From Dyella flagellata (GTDB lineage Bacteria; Pseudomonadota; Gammaproteobacteria; Xanthomonadales; Rhodanobacteraceae), in contig NZ_BSOA01000008.1 of assembly GCF_030160275.1 (NCBI RefSeq), positions 60,734 to 105,018 on the forward strand: DNA of 44,285 bases, given 5' to 3'. Numbering within the stretch: position 1 is the stretch's first letter; each line of letters begins with the position of its first letter. The notes under the pieces were generated by a model. The model searched no databases. It was not told the DNA's origin and was given only the letters and a program-made list of their open reading frames with translations. Positions 35,261 through 43,622 of the stretch are shown piece by piece. The translations under genes and the position numbers were made by a program.

Positions 35261-37429
35261 ATGTTGTCACTACGCCGTGCCGCGTTACCGCTTGCCTTGC
35301 TGCTTTCGCTGGCTTCCCTTTCTGCCGTGGCGCAGGATGACGATCGCGCTACGGGTTCCCAGAAAACCACCAAGCTTCCGGCTGTAAGCGTCAGCGCCAA
35401 CGATTGGCGCAAATACCTCAAGGCCAAGCTGCAATACCAGATGCCGGAGGTCGACGGCCCCCGCATCACCGTCACCAAGAAAACCACGGTGACGCATCTG
35501 GAAAACCAGCCCACGGTGGTCGGCAACAACCTCAACCAGACGCTTGCGCGTACGCCGGGCGTGCTGGTTTCCGAACAACCCACGCCGACCCAGTTCAATT
35601 TCAATTATCGCGGCATCGGCAATCCGCAGGAGTCCGAATTCGTCCTGGTGATGCAGGACGGTATCCCGCTGGAAGGCGACTGGATCGGTTTTCCCACGTT
35701 GTACGCGTTTCCGCTCACGCAGGGCCTGTCCGAAGTGCAGCTGATCCGCGGCGGCTCCAGCTTGCTGTATGGGCCGGAGCCGGCGCCGGTGATCAATCTC
35801 GTTTCCAAGCGCCCAGCTCCGAATACACCGCTGAGCATGAGCACCGAGAACGTAGTCGGCGAACACGGCCTGTTTTCCAGCTACAACGTGATTCAGCGCA
35901 ACCAGGGCGCCTGGGCGTTCCGCGCCGACGCGGGTTACGTACAAAGCGACGGTACGCGCGCGAACGATGATTCGCGCAATCGCCAGGCCGACTTGTATCT
36001 CGCGTATACGCCGGACGAGCGCCAACAATGGTGGCTGGATTTCCATGCGATTGACGCCGTCTCCGGCGATCCCGGACGGTTGAGTTACACGCGCTGGCAA
36101 CAAGATCCTCGTAGCGTCACTACGCCCTACAACCGCGATTGGGTAAACCGCGATCAGCTGGTGCTAGGTCACACCCACGATCTTGGCGGCAATTGGTCGC
36201 TGGAAGCCAAGTTGTGGTTCACCTACGAGGACTTGGTCAGCCGTGCGGCCAAAGCCCAGCTACCCGGGCAGGCACCACCGGCCAGCACGACGTTGCAGGA
36301 CGAAGCGTTCCGTACCTATGGCACCGACGTACGCCTGCGCAAGAAGTGGGGGCAGGGCAACGCTTTCACTGTCGGCACGGTGCTGTACTACGGCAGCGAT
36401 CCATTCCGGCAGTGGAGCAGTCCCAACCTGACCGTGGCACGCGACGATCGTAGCGGTACACAAATCCTCAACCAGCGCCGCGGTTCGCAATACGCCTCGC
36501 TGTTTGCCGAGAATGTGTTTCGCCTGCCACATCGCATCCACATCGTGCCCTCCGTGCGCCTGGAGCGTGAACGCGTCGCCGTGGATGAAACGGTGCATCC
36601 GCCGTTTCTCTCGCGCCCGTTGATCCATGAAGCCGACACGCGCCACATGCCGCTGTTCGGCCTGGGGCTGGGCAATGACTTCGGTCATGGCAACGAAACC
36701 TATTTCAACGTGTCGCAAGGCTGGCGTCCGCTGCGCTTCTTCGATATCGCACCGCCTTTCAGCAACCTCATGCAGGGCCATGCCGCGCAGCTGTCCAAGT
36801 CGGTATCGTGGGAAGCCGGTGTGCATGGTGCGCCAGTCACCGGCCTGTATTACGACGTCAGCGTGTTCTGGATCAATTTCCGCAATCGCCTGGAAACGCG
36901 CTACATCAATGCCATCGACACCATCTACGTAAACACTGGCGACGCGCGCAGCCGCGGCCTGGAAGCGCAACTCGACTACGATTTCTTCGCGCCGACGCAA
37001 CTGGCCACCGAAGGCCAGCATCTGGAAACCTTCCTCAACGCCAGCCTGCTCAATGCCAGGTTCACTGCTAGCGCGATTCCCGGCCAGGTGGGCAAGACGC
37101 CGGCGTTTTCACCGGACTACCTGATCAAGACCGGCGTTACCTGGCGCAACGAGCACGTGAAGCTGAGCCTGACCGCGGTCACCTCGGCAGCACAGTACTG
37201 GCAGGATTCCGATAAGTCCTTTGGCAGCGGCTTGACGTATATGCCAGCGCGTATACCGGCTTACACGGTGGTGGACGTGGCGTCCGACTGGCAGCTCAAT
37301 CATTCCCTGCGCTTGCTGGCGGGCGTGAGCAATCTGGCCAATCGGCGTTATTTTGATCGGGTTTGGCAGAATGGACTGGAGCCGGCGTTTGGTAGGACCT
37401 GGTACACGGGTTTTGCGCTGACGTATTAG
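35261..37429 (+). CDS. TonB-dependent outer membrane receptor (FecA-like)
   Basis: 722 residues with a signal peptide at about 1-24 (LPLALLLSLASLSAVAQ). The plug domain follows (LNQTLARTPGVLVSEQPTP, FNFNYRGIGNPQ, VLVMQDGIPLEGDWIG, EVQLIRGGSSLLYGPEPAPVINLVSK), then a 22-strand-type barrel ending in RTWYTGFALTY with a C-terminal aromatic residue. The plug most resembles FecA/siderophore-class receptors. The ligand is unknown; no sigma/anti-sigma pair or periplasmic binding protein adjoins it. It lies between the two beta-propeller paralogues, divergent from the first and 73 bp ahead of the second in the same direction, so it may be co-transcribed with the latter. Confidence 0.92.
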   Translation: MLSLRRAALPLALLLSLASLSAVAQDDDRATGSQKTTKLPAVSVSANDWRKYLKAKLQYQMPEVDGPRITVTKKTTVTHLENQPTVVGNNLNQTLARTPGVLVSEQPTPTQFNFNYRGIGNPQESEFVLVMQDGIPLEGDWIGFPTLYAFPLTQGLSEVQLIRGGSSLLYGPEPAPVINLVSKRPAPNTPLSMSTENVVGEHGLFSSYNVIQRNQGAWAFRADAGYVQSDGTRANDDSRNRQADLYLAYTPDERQQWWLDFHAIDAVSGDPGRLSYTRWQQDPRSVTTPYNRDWVNRDQLVLGHTHDLGGNWSLEAKLWFTYEDLVSRAAKAQLPGQAPPASTTLQDEAFRTYGTDVRLRKKWGQGNAFTVGTVLYYGSDPFRQWSSPNLTVARDDRSGTQILNQRRGSQYASLFAENVFRLPHRIHIVPSVRLERERVAVDETVHPPFLSRPLIHEADTRHMPLFGLGLGNDFGHGNETYFNVSQGWRPLRFFDIAPPFSNLMQGHAAQLSKSVSWEAGVHGAPVTGLYYDVSVFWINFRNRLETRYINAIDTIYVNTGDARSRGLEAQLDYDFFAPTQLATEGQHLETFLNASLLNARFTASAIPGQVGKTPAFSPDYLIKTGVTWRNEHVKLSLTAVTSAAQYWQDSDKSFGSGLTYMPARIPAYTVVDVASDWQLNHSLRLLAGVSNLANRRYFDRVWQNGLEPAFGRTWYTGFALTY

Positions 37430-37448
37430 GGACACTGAGAACAACAAC

Positions 37449-37471
37449 TCCCCCTCCCTCCAGGAGAGGGG
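37449..37471. repeat. Short CCCTCC/GGAGGG-type palindrome
   Basis: CTCCCCCTCCCTCCAGGAGA followed by GGGG is a partial dyad between the TonB receptor and the second beta-propeller gene, a degenerate copy of the GCTCCCTCCC family. ACTCC-TGAAGC-GGGAGT follows at 37481-37497. Confidence 0.4.
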
Positions 37472-37502
37472 CTTACTTTCACTCCTGAAGCGGGAGTTCA
37501 CG

Positions 37503-40500
37503 ATGTCGACACGCCCTCTCCTCCGTCCTCTTTCAGCGCTTGCTTGCGCGTGCCTGCTTGCTTGCGCGGCACCTTTGCAAGCGGACACATCCTTGGCACC
37601 CAGCCACGCCGGCGACGCCCTGCAATGGCGTCAGCTAGGTCCCTTCCGCGGCGGTTGGGCGACGATGGCTGCCGGCGATCCCGGCAAGCCCGATACTTTC
37701 TACATCGGCACCGCCGGCGGCGGGGTGTGGAAAACGAATGACGCGGGTCGGACCTGGCAGCCCACTTCCAACACCATGCCGGCGGCTCCGATTGGCGCCG
37801 TCGCCATCGCTCCTTCCAGCCCGAGTGTGATCTATGCCGGTTCCGGTCAGGTCGCTGCGCGCTACGACGTAGCAGCGGGCAATGGTATGTATCGCTCAGA
37901 CGACGGCGGCAAGAACTGGCAACACATTGGCCTCACCGAGAGCAAGCATATCGGCCGCATCCTGGTCGATCCGCACGATGCGAACACCTTGCTGGTCGGC
38001 GTGCTCGGCCATTATTTCGGCCCGAACAAGGAGCGCGGCGTCTATCGCTCGACCGACGGCGGCAAAACCTGGAAGCAAACCCTGTTCATCGATGCCGACA
38101 CGGGCGTGGTGGATCTCGCTGCTGATCCATCCAACCCGAACATCGTCTACGCCGCTGCGTGGCAGGTACGCAACTATCCTTGGCTGTCGTACTTCCAGCC
38201 GAATGCAGGGCCGGGCAGTGGCCTGTACAAATCCACCGATGGCGGCCTGAGCTGGAAGCGCATCAGCGGCCATGGCTGGCCGGCTGGCACACTGGCACGC
38301 ATCGGCATCGCTACGGCGAGCGGCAATCGCGTGTATGCGGTGGTGCATTCGGCCGATCCGCGCAAGGACAGCGGCCTGTACCGTTCCGATGACGGCGGTG
38401 CGAACTGGCAGGCGGTCAGCCACGAATCCTGGCTGCCCAACGACTACTTCAGCCGCATCACCGTCGATCCGCAAAATCCGGATCGACTCTATTCGACCGG
38501 GCAGTCCATCCGCCGTTCCGACGATGGCGGGAAGCATTGGGACATCTTCAAGGGTGCACCGGGCGGCGACGACTATCACTTCCTGTGGATCGATCCGCGC
38601 GATTCGCAGCGCATGATTGCCGCCAGCGACCAGGGCGCGGTTGTCACCGTCAACGGCGGCAACAGCTGGAGCAGCTGGTACAACCAGCCCACCGGCCAGT
38701 TCTATCACCTGGCTACCGACAACCAGTTTCCCTACTGGATCTATTCGGGCCAGCAGGATTCGGGCACCGTAGGCATCGCCAGTCGCAGCGATTACGGTTC
38801 CATTTCCTATCGCGATTGGCGCCCTGTGGGTGGCGACGAACGTGACTACGACTTGCCGTATCCGGACGATCCCAACATCGTGTTCGGCTCCGGCCTGGGC
38901 GGACGCGTGTCGCGCTGGGATCGCCGCACCGGCGTGGTGCAGAACGTCACTGCATGGCCGGTCAACAGCTACGGCCAGCGTCCCACCAACTTCAAATACC
39001 ACTACACCTGGATCACGCCGATCGCGTTTTCAGCCAAGGCGCCGTACGCGCTCTATCTGGGTGCGCAGGTACTGTTCCGCAGCACGGACCAGGGCCAGCA
39101 CTGGGAGGTGATCAGCCCCGACCTCAGCGCCAAGAAGCAAGGCGCTACCGCAGGCTGCGAAGGCAATCCCAACGCGCAACAAGCGCGCGACTGCGGTTAC
39201 GGCGTGATCTACAGCATCGCGCCTTCGCCTTTCAGCAATGACGAAATCTGGGTCGGCACCGACGACGGCTCCGTCCAGTACACCCGTGATGGCGGCAGGA
39301 ACTGGCAGAACGTCACCCCGAAAGACCTGCCTGGTTGGGGCATCGTCAGCTCGCTCGATCTTTCCGCGCTGAAGCAGGGCACTGCCTATGCCGCGGTCGA
39401 CAACCACCGCCAGGACGATTTCCGTCCGCATGTCTGGCGCACTAGCGACTACGGCAAAACTTGGACGGATATCGCCGTCGGCTTGCCAAAGGATGATTTT
39501 GTCAGCGTCGTGCGTGCAGATACCCAACGCGAGGGCCTGCTGTTCGCGGGCACCGATCGCGGTGTGTACGTGTCATTCGACGATGGTGCGCATTGGCAAT
39601 CCCTGCAACACAATCTGCCTACCGCGTGGGTGCGCGACCTGACCATTCACGGCGATGACTTGATCGCCGGCACGCAGGGCCGGGCGATCTGGGTGCTTGA
39701 TGACATCGCGCCACTGCGCCAGGCCGGTGCCGACAACGCGCACAAGACCGCGTTGTACACGCCGGCCGACGCCGTGCGTGTGCGCGCCAACGAGAACAAG
39801 GACACACCGCTGCCACCCGACGAACCGCTGGGCAAGAATCCGCCCTCCGGTGCGATCATCGATTACCAGTTGGCCAGCGCAGCGAAAGGCCCCGTTACGC
39901 TAGATATTCTCGACAGCGACGGCAAGACGGTGCGTCACTTCTCCAGTGTCGACAAACCGGAAAAGCTGCCTGCCGAGCGCTACTTCCAGAAAGGCTGGCT
40001 AGGCTCGCCGGAAACGCTCGGTACCAGCGCCGGCATGCACCGCTTCGTCTGGAACCTGCACTATCCGCGCCCCGAAGCGCTGCTTTACGGCTACAGCATT
40101 GCCGCCACCTGGGATTCGGACACCCCGCTCACGCCCGAAGGGCCGCTGGCGCTGCCGGGTAAATACCAGGTGGTGCTCACCGTCAACGGCAAGTCCTATC
40201 GCGCACCGTTGAACGTCGTCGGCGATCCCCGTGAGAAGCTGGATCAGAATGCACTCGCGGAAGGCCTGGCGTTCTCGCGTGACGTAGGCAACGCATTGCA
40301 GCAGGTCTGGCAAAGCCACGGCGAAGTGGATGCCGTACGCAACCAGCTCGACGAGGCGGAGAAGAAACTCGACAACAACAAGCCTCTGCACGAGGAGATC
40401 GAAGCTTTCCGCAAGAAAACCGATCCGCTCGTTTCCGGCGACAGCGAATCCTCCACCAACCTCGAAGCCATGAACGACGCCCTCACCGCCATCGCCTCCG

Positions 40501-40724
40501 ACGTGGAAGGCGCCGACCGCGCACCGACTGACGGACAGCGGCAAGCCTTTGCCGAATACAAGGCGAACCTGGACAAGGCCGTCGCGCAGTGGCAATCGAT
40601 CCGCGGTGCAGACCTGGCCTCGCTGAACTCGCATCTGCACACGGCAGGCTTCAAGGCGATCACTGTGCCTGCCGCAAGTCAGCTCCACGCCGAAAGATCG
40701 ACTGATCCGGACGACGTTCCCTGA
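37503..40724 (+). CDS. Secreted sortilin/VPS10-type beta-propeller protein, paralogue 2
   Basis: 1073 residues; GGGAG six bases ahead supports ATG 37503. The signal peptide is about 1-27 and may be a lipoprotein type (LSALACACLLACAAPLQA, with a Cys-Ala-Ala near the cleavage zone). The mature part repeats paralogue 1 block for block: LQWRQLGPFRGGWATM, GGGVWKTNDAGRTWQ, GMYRSDDGGKNWQ, GVYRSTDGGKTWK, SSWYNQPTGQFYHLATDN and GQQDSGTV, with the late helical segment rich in Glu/Lys (DEAEKKLDNNKPLHEEIEAF). The region around 600-680 has a C-x-G-N-P insert (AGCEGNPNAQQARDCG), absent in paralogue 1, that could form a disulfide. The role is unknown; the receptor next door suggests shared nutrient use. Confidence 0.88.
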   Translation: MSTRPLLRPLSALACACLLACAAPLQADTSLAPSHAGDALQWRQLGPFRGGWATMAAGDPGKPDTFYIGTAGGGVWKTNDAGRTWQPTSNTMPAAPIGAVAIAPSSPSVIYAGSGQVAARYDVAAGNGMYRSDDGGKNWQHIGLTESKHIGRILVDPHDANTLLVGVLGHYFGPNKERGVYRSTDGGKTWKQTLFIDADTGVVDLAADPSNPNIVYAAAWQVRNYPWLSYFQPNAGPGSGLYKSTDGGLSWKRISGHGWPAGTLARIGIATASGNRVYAVVHSADPRKDSGLYRSDDGGANWQAVSHESWLPNDYFSRITVDPQNPDRLYSTGQSIRRSDDGGKHWDIFKGAPGGDDYHFLWIDPRDSQRMIAASDQGAVVTVNGGNSWSSWYNQPTGQFYHLATDNQFPYWIYSGQQDSGTVGIASRSDYGSISYRDWRPVGGDERDYDLPYPDDPNIVFGSGLGGRVSRWDRRTGVVQNVTAWPVNSYGQRPTNFKYHYTWITPIAFSAKAPYALYLGAQVLFRSTDQGQHWEVISPDLSAKKQGATAGCEGNPNAQQARDCGYGVIYSIAPSPFSNDEIWVGTDDGSVQYTRDGGRNWQNVTPKDLPGWGIVSSLDLSALKQGTAYAAVDNHRQDDFRPHVWRTSDYGKTWTDIAVGLPKDDFVSVVRADTQREGLLFAGTDRGVYVSFDDGAHWQSLQHNLPTAWVRDLTIHGDDLIAGTQGRAIWVLDDIAPLRQAGADNAHKTALYTPADAVRVRANENKDTPLPPDEPLGKNPPSGAIIDYQLASAAKGPVTLDILDSDGKTVRHFSSVDKPEKLPAERYFQKGWLGSPETLGTSAGMHRFVWNLHYPRPEALLYGYSIAATWDSDTPLTPEGPLALPGKYQVVLTVNGKSYRAPLNVVGDPREKLDQNALAEGLAFSRDVGNALQQVWQSHGEVDAVRNQLDEAEKKLDNNKPLHEEIEAFRKKTDPLVSGDSESSTNLEAMNDALTAIASDVEGADRAPTDGQRQAFAEYKANLDKAVAQWQSIRGADLASLNSHLHTAGFKAITVPAASQLHAERSTDPDDVP

Positions 40725-40736
40725 TTCGATGCCGTT

Positions 40737-40763
40737 GCTCCCTCCCCTGTACGCAGGGGAGGG
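40737..40763. repeat. Palindromic element of the GCTCCCTCCC family
   Basis: GCTCCCTCCCCTG-TA-CGCAGGGGAGGG, just downstream of the second beta-propeller gene. It pairs as CCCTCCCCTG / CAGGGGAGGG; same family as 3185-3214 and 26729-26758. Confidence 0.7.
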
Positions 40764-40895
40764 CTGGGATGGAGAGTGCGTCGGCTCGTCTCCCTTTCCT
40801 GCTTCAGATTAGGCGTGGCCTGAATACATCCTTCTCCGTTCACCTACAGCGCCATCCTCATTCTCCTCTTGCGATGGCGGCTTGGTGAAAACACC

Positions 40896-40929
40896 CTTGT
40901 TAGCTTCCGGCTAATAACAAGTGTGTTAT
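40896..40929. promoter_or_regulatory. Overlapping inverted repeats, likely operator of the toxin-antitoxin genes
   Basis: CTTGTTAGC-TTCCG-GCTAATAACAAG (40896-40921) overlaps ATAACA-AGTG-TGTTAT (40914-40929, perfect 6-bp arms). The second overlaps TATATT (40927-40932), a possible -10 only a few bases ahead of the toxin ATG at 40934. Antitoxin-mediated repression of its own operon would fit. Confidence 0.5.
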
Positions 40930-40933
40930 ATTG

Positions 40934-41281
40934 ATGAGATGGCGGATTTGCTACTACAACACCAAGCTCGCGGCGCAGATAGAGAACTGGCCGGCAGGCG
41001 TACGCGCCAGCTTCCTGCGCATTGCCGAGACAATGGCGGAACTTGGTCCGGATATCGGTATGCCGCACACGCGGGCCATGGGAGCGAGCCTGTTCGAAGT
41101 TCGCGCCAAAGGCCGCGAAGGCATCGGGCGTGCGTTCTACTGCTCGGTAGTAGGGCGGCGCATTGTAATCCTGCACGCCATGATCAAGAAAACAGAAAAG
41201 ACTCCGGCACATGATTTGGACATTGCCAGGGCAAGATTGAAGGAGGTCAAGATATGGCACTCGAACGATACAAGCCGGTAG
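40934..41281 (+). CDS. RelE/HigB-family (Gp49-like) toxin
   Basis: 115 residues from ATG 40934 (a TTG precedes it). The sequence matches the toxin family of HigB/Gp49 type: WRICYYNTKLAAQIENWPAGVRASFLRIAETM near the N-terminus (in two parts: RICYYNTKLAAQIENWP; RASFLRIAETM), ELGPDIGMPHTRAMGASLFEVRA (with MPHTRAMGASLFEV), then KGREGIGRAFYCSVVGRRIVILHAMIKKTEKTP. RAFYC and HAMIKKT correspond to the usual RNase-fold strand and Lys-rich loop. It should cut mRNA on the ribosome when its antitoxin is lost. The 3' end overlaps the antitoxin gene by 28 bp, and the toxin-first order is that of HigBA. Confidence 0.88.
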   Translation: MRWRICYYNTKLAAQIENWPAGVRASFLRIAETMAELGPDIGMPHTRAMGASLFEVRAKGREGIGRAFYCSVVGRRIVILHAMIKKTEKTPAHDLDIARARLKEVKIWHSNDTSR

Positions 41282-41586
41282 CTCTGGATATTGAGACTAC
41301 GCGTAAGCGTTGGCGCAAGGATCCTGCCTTTGCGGCGGCTTACGATGCCATGGCTGATGAGTTCGCGGCTTTGGCCGAACTGGTGCGCGCGCGCCAGCGG
41401 GCCGAGCTGACGCAGGCAGACGTGGCGGAACGTATGGGCGTGGCACAAGCCTCAGTGGCGCGGCTTGAAGCCAGTGCAGGCAGTCGCAAACATGCGCCTT
41501 CGCTGGCTACGCTAAGGCGCTATGCCGATGCCGTGGGCTGCGAATTGCGCATCATGTTGACCACCAAACGAAAAGCGTTGAGGTAG
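41254..41586 (+). CDS. HigA-like XRE-family antitoxin
   Basis: 110 residues. A near-perfect Shine-Dalgarno AAGGAGGT lies seven bases upstream of ATG 41254, inside the toxin gene, so the antitoxin can be translated strongly. The helix-turn-helix is at about 45-95 (RQRAELTQADVAERMGVAQASVARLEA, read as ELTQADVAERMGV and QASVARLEA), followed by PSLATLRRYADAVGCELRI. The N-terminal ~40 residues would bind the toxin. It pairs with the RelE/HigB-type gene and probably binds the inverted repeats upstream. Confidence 0.9.
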   Translation: MALERYKPVALDIETTRKRWRKDPAFAAAYDAMADEFAALAELVRARQRAELTQADVAERMGVAQASVARLEASAGSRKHAPSLATLRRYADAVGCELRIMLTTKRKALR

Positions 41587-41987
41587 ATCGGATCCAACTG
41601 CAACACCAAGCGGTCGCCGATATATCGATCTGCAGCTAGTAGCACTCCTGTGGGCAGAGGAAGCTCGCCGGTAATGCCTATTCGGACCCAAGGGGGCCAC
41701 GACTTCCCAATTGGGGCCTCTCCTGGAAGCTGCCCGCTCTTGTTTGACCATGGGCTTGGAAATAACTAGGCGGGGTCTTGCTGGGGCGCCTACCCTACGT
41801 TTCCATCTTTGGCAGATAGCTAGAGCCGCCGCCGCAGCTCAGATCGCGACCTTCTGCGTCCTGTAGCGGCTCTACATTGTGTTACGCGCTAATGCTGATA
41901 GAGAGTGCGGTCTCCCAGGCGCCTAATTTCGGCATGGCCAAAGCCGTGCGATCATGTCATGAACAGGCGCTTCTTAAGGGGAGGAGT
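41587..41987. other. Gap between the toxin-antitoxin genes and the next membrane protein
   Basis: About 400 bp without a convincing gene, clearly less GC-rich than the core genes. No tRNA, REP element or insertion-sequence end was seen. The open frame starting at 41877 has no ribosome binding site until ATG 41988. Confidence 0.5.
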
Positions 41988-43322
41988 ATGCAGCATACGC
42001 TTACGAAACTAATGCTCGGTGCATTTTTCGCGTTAGCATGCGTGGGCAACTCACAAGCATCTTCACCCTCGCCACCTAGCGAAGAGAGTGTGCCGCTGGT
42101 ACGGGAGATGCTGGATGGGCCAATCCCCAATGACGAGTTTTCGGTAAATACGACGGCAGCAGCGATGTCCCAGCTTGGGTTCGCCGACGATGCGCACCTG
42201 CTTGTTCGCTATGCCAAACGAACCGCATTTCTGCACCTGCTCAATCGGCAGTACACGCCTGCTGCAACCGTGCGGGAGGCATTGAAAGCGGAAGCGGCTT
42301 TCACTGACTCGCTGGATCAATTGAACGCTGATTTCGAGCGTGAGGGCTACTCGGTCCAGGCCGACGCCGCAGTGGAACGAGAGGGACCGGACCGTCGCAT
42401 GGCTGAGTTCGGATGGGGGACGAGCGATGTCAAGTTATTGCCGTTGCGACCGGGGCTATGGGGCGCCTTTGACCCCAGAGTCACCCATTCAGCAGGTCAC
42501 TCTATTAATGATGCCTATTATCTCTTTGTCTTGATGCAAGTTCGAAATCAGACCGTTGAGCCAGGGCGATTCGACCTGAGAATTCCGGTAGGCGGTGGGG
42601 CGCCGATGGACTGCAAATTTGGCAGCGTGGCACCGAACGACACCGGGGCAATCTATTGCCCTGTAAACATGGTCGGCGCTGAACAAGGCAAGGATCACAT
42701 CATTGCGACGATTACGGGGATGCTCAGCGACGGTCATGCCGTTATGGCGAGCGCATACATTTTCAGGCCCGATAATTTCCCTTATGGGGTCCGTAGCGCC
42801 ATTTCGAGGCCCCTGGTCAGTCCTGAGGATTGGTTTGGTGCAGCCGCTGTTGACGCTGCACAGCACATGATTGCCAATGCAGGTTGCGAAAAGCTCGGAA
42901 CCTGCGGTGGTGTGTTTAAAGGATACATGGTAAACGGAGGCGTCTTCGGCATGGTGGTTACCGCGATCATCATGATTTGGACCTTGTACCTCAGATGGTG
43001 CGGTGAGTTTGGACAGGGGCGAGTGTTCTCAAGGCTTTTCGGGATCTACCTTGTGTTGGTAGTACTGGCAGGCTTCTTGTTCTATATCGATCCGCCGATC
43101 CATGGAACGCTGACTAGATATTATGCAGGTCTCTTTAGCGGCATTGCGGCAGCCATACTCTCGGTACCATGGAGCTTCTTCATGTCTGCGCTGAAAAACG
43201 CAGCGCCCTACAGGGCAGTGCGTGACTTGAGTGAGCACGACTTTGCTTGGCAATGGTTTTTTATTGGCGTCAATCTGACTTACTTGGGGTTATTGGCCTG
43301 GTTGAGGCGCGCGCGGCGTTAG
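41988..43322 (+). CDS. Exported/membrane protein of unknown function
   Basis: 444 residues from ATG 41988, which has AAGGGGAGG just ahead; the earlier in-frame starts lack one. The signal peptide is at about 1-23 (MQHTLTKLMLGAFFALACVGNSQA). A soluble region of ~300 residues follows, with PLRPGLWGAFDPRVTHSAGHS, YYLFVLMQVRNQTVEPGRF and several Cys (CKF, YCP, CEKLGTCG). The C-terminal ~120 residues hold four membrane helices (FGMVVTAIIMIWTLYLRW, IYLVLVVLAGFLFYI, YAGLFSGIAAAILSVPWSFF, FFIGVNLTYLGLLAWL). I do not recognise a family. Base and codon use look less GC-biased than in the neighbours, so acquisition by transfer is plausible. Confidence 0.75.
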   Translation: MQHTLTKLMLGAFFALACVGNSQASSPSPPSEESVPLVREMLDGPIPNDEFSVNTTAAAMSQLGFADDAHLLVRYAKRTAFLHLLNRQYTPAATVREALKAEAAFTDSLDQLNADFEREGYSVQADAAVEREGPDRRMAEFGWGTSDVKLLPLRPGLWGAFDPRVTHSAGHSINDAYYLFVLMQVRNQTVEPGRFDLRIPVGGGAPMDCKFGSVAPNDTGAIYCPVNMVGAEQGKDHIIATITGMLSDGHAVMASAYIFRPDNFPYGVRSAISRPLVSPEDWFGAAAVDAAQHMIANAGCEKLGTCGGVFKGYMVNGGVFGMVVTAIIMIWTLYLRWCGEFGQGRVFSRLFGIYLVLVVLAGFLFYIDPPIHGTLTRYYAGLFSGIAAAILSVPWSFFMSALKNAAPYRAVRDLSEHDFAWQWFFIGVNLTYLGLLAWLRRARR

Positions 43323-43576
43323 CAGTGAGCCTTTTCGTGTAGAGCTGCTGGCGGGCGACCGACAAAATCGCGCCAACCGCGCGTTAGCCAGATCGGCCTG
43401 CCTTCCCTTGCTCGCAAGGGATGGTCCAGGTGACTTGAGTGCTTGTCTTAGGGCTTGCTTGGAAACGCCATCCTTCCTCATCACTTTTTGAGTCAAGCCG
43501 AGGACAGGCTCCGCAAGCCGATGAAATAGGCCGCATCATGCATTGATCGGCCTGGGATTCCATCTCCAATGACTTC

Positions 43577-43607
43577 GCACCCTCTCTCCATGTCAGAGAG
43601 AGGGTGC
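43577..43607. repeat. Strong hairpin downstream of the Ig-like gene
   Basis: GCACCCTCTCTC-CATGTCA-GAGAGAGGGTGC, a perfect 12-bp dyad with a 7-nt loop, lies 16 bp after the stop of the minus-strand gene. No T-tract follows on either strand. A smaller dyad (CCCTTGCTCGCAAGGG) is at 43404-43419. The rest of 43323-43622 shows no gene. Confidence 0.6.
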
Positions 43608-43622
43608 TGATGCGGAAGTGAC

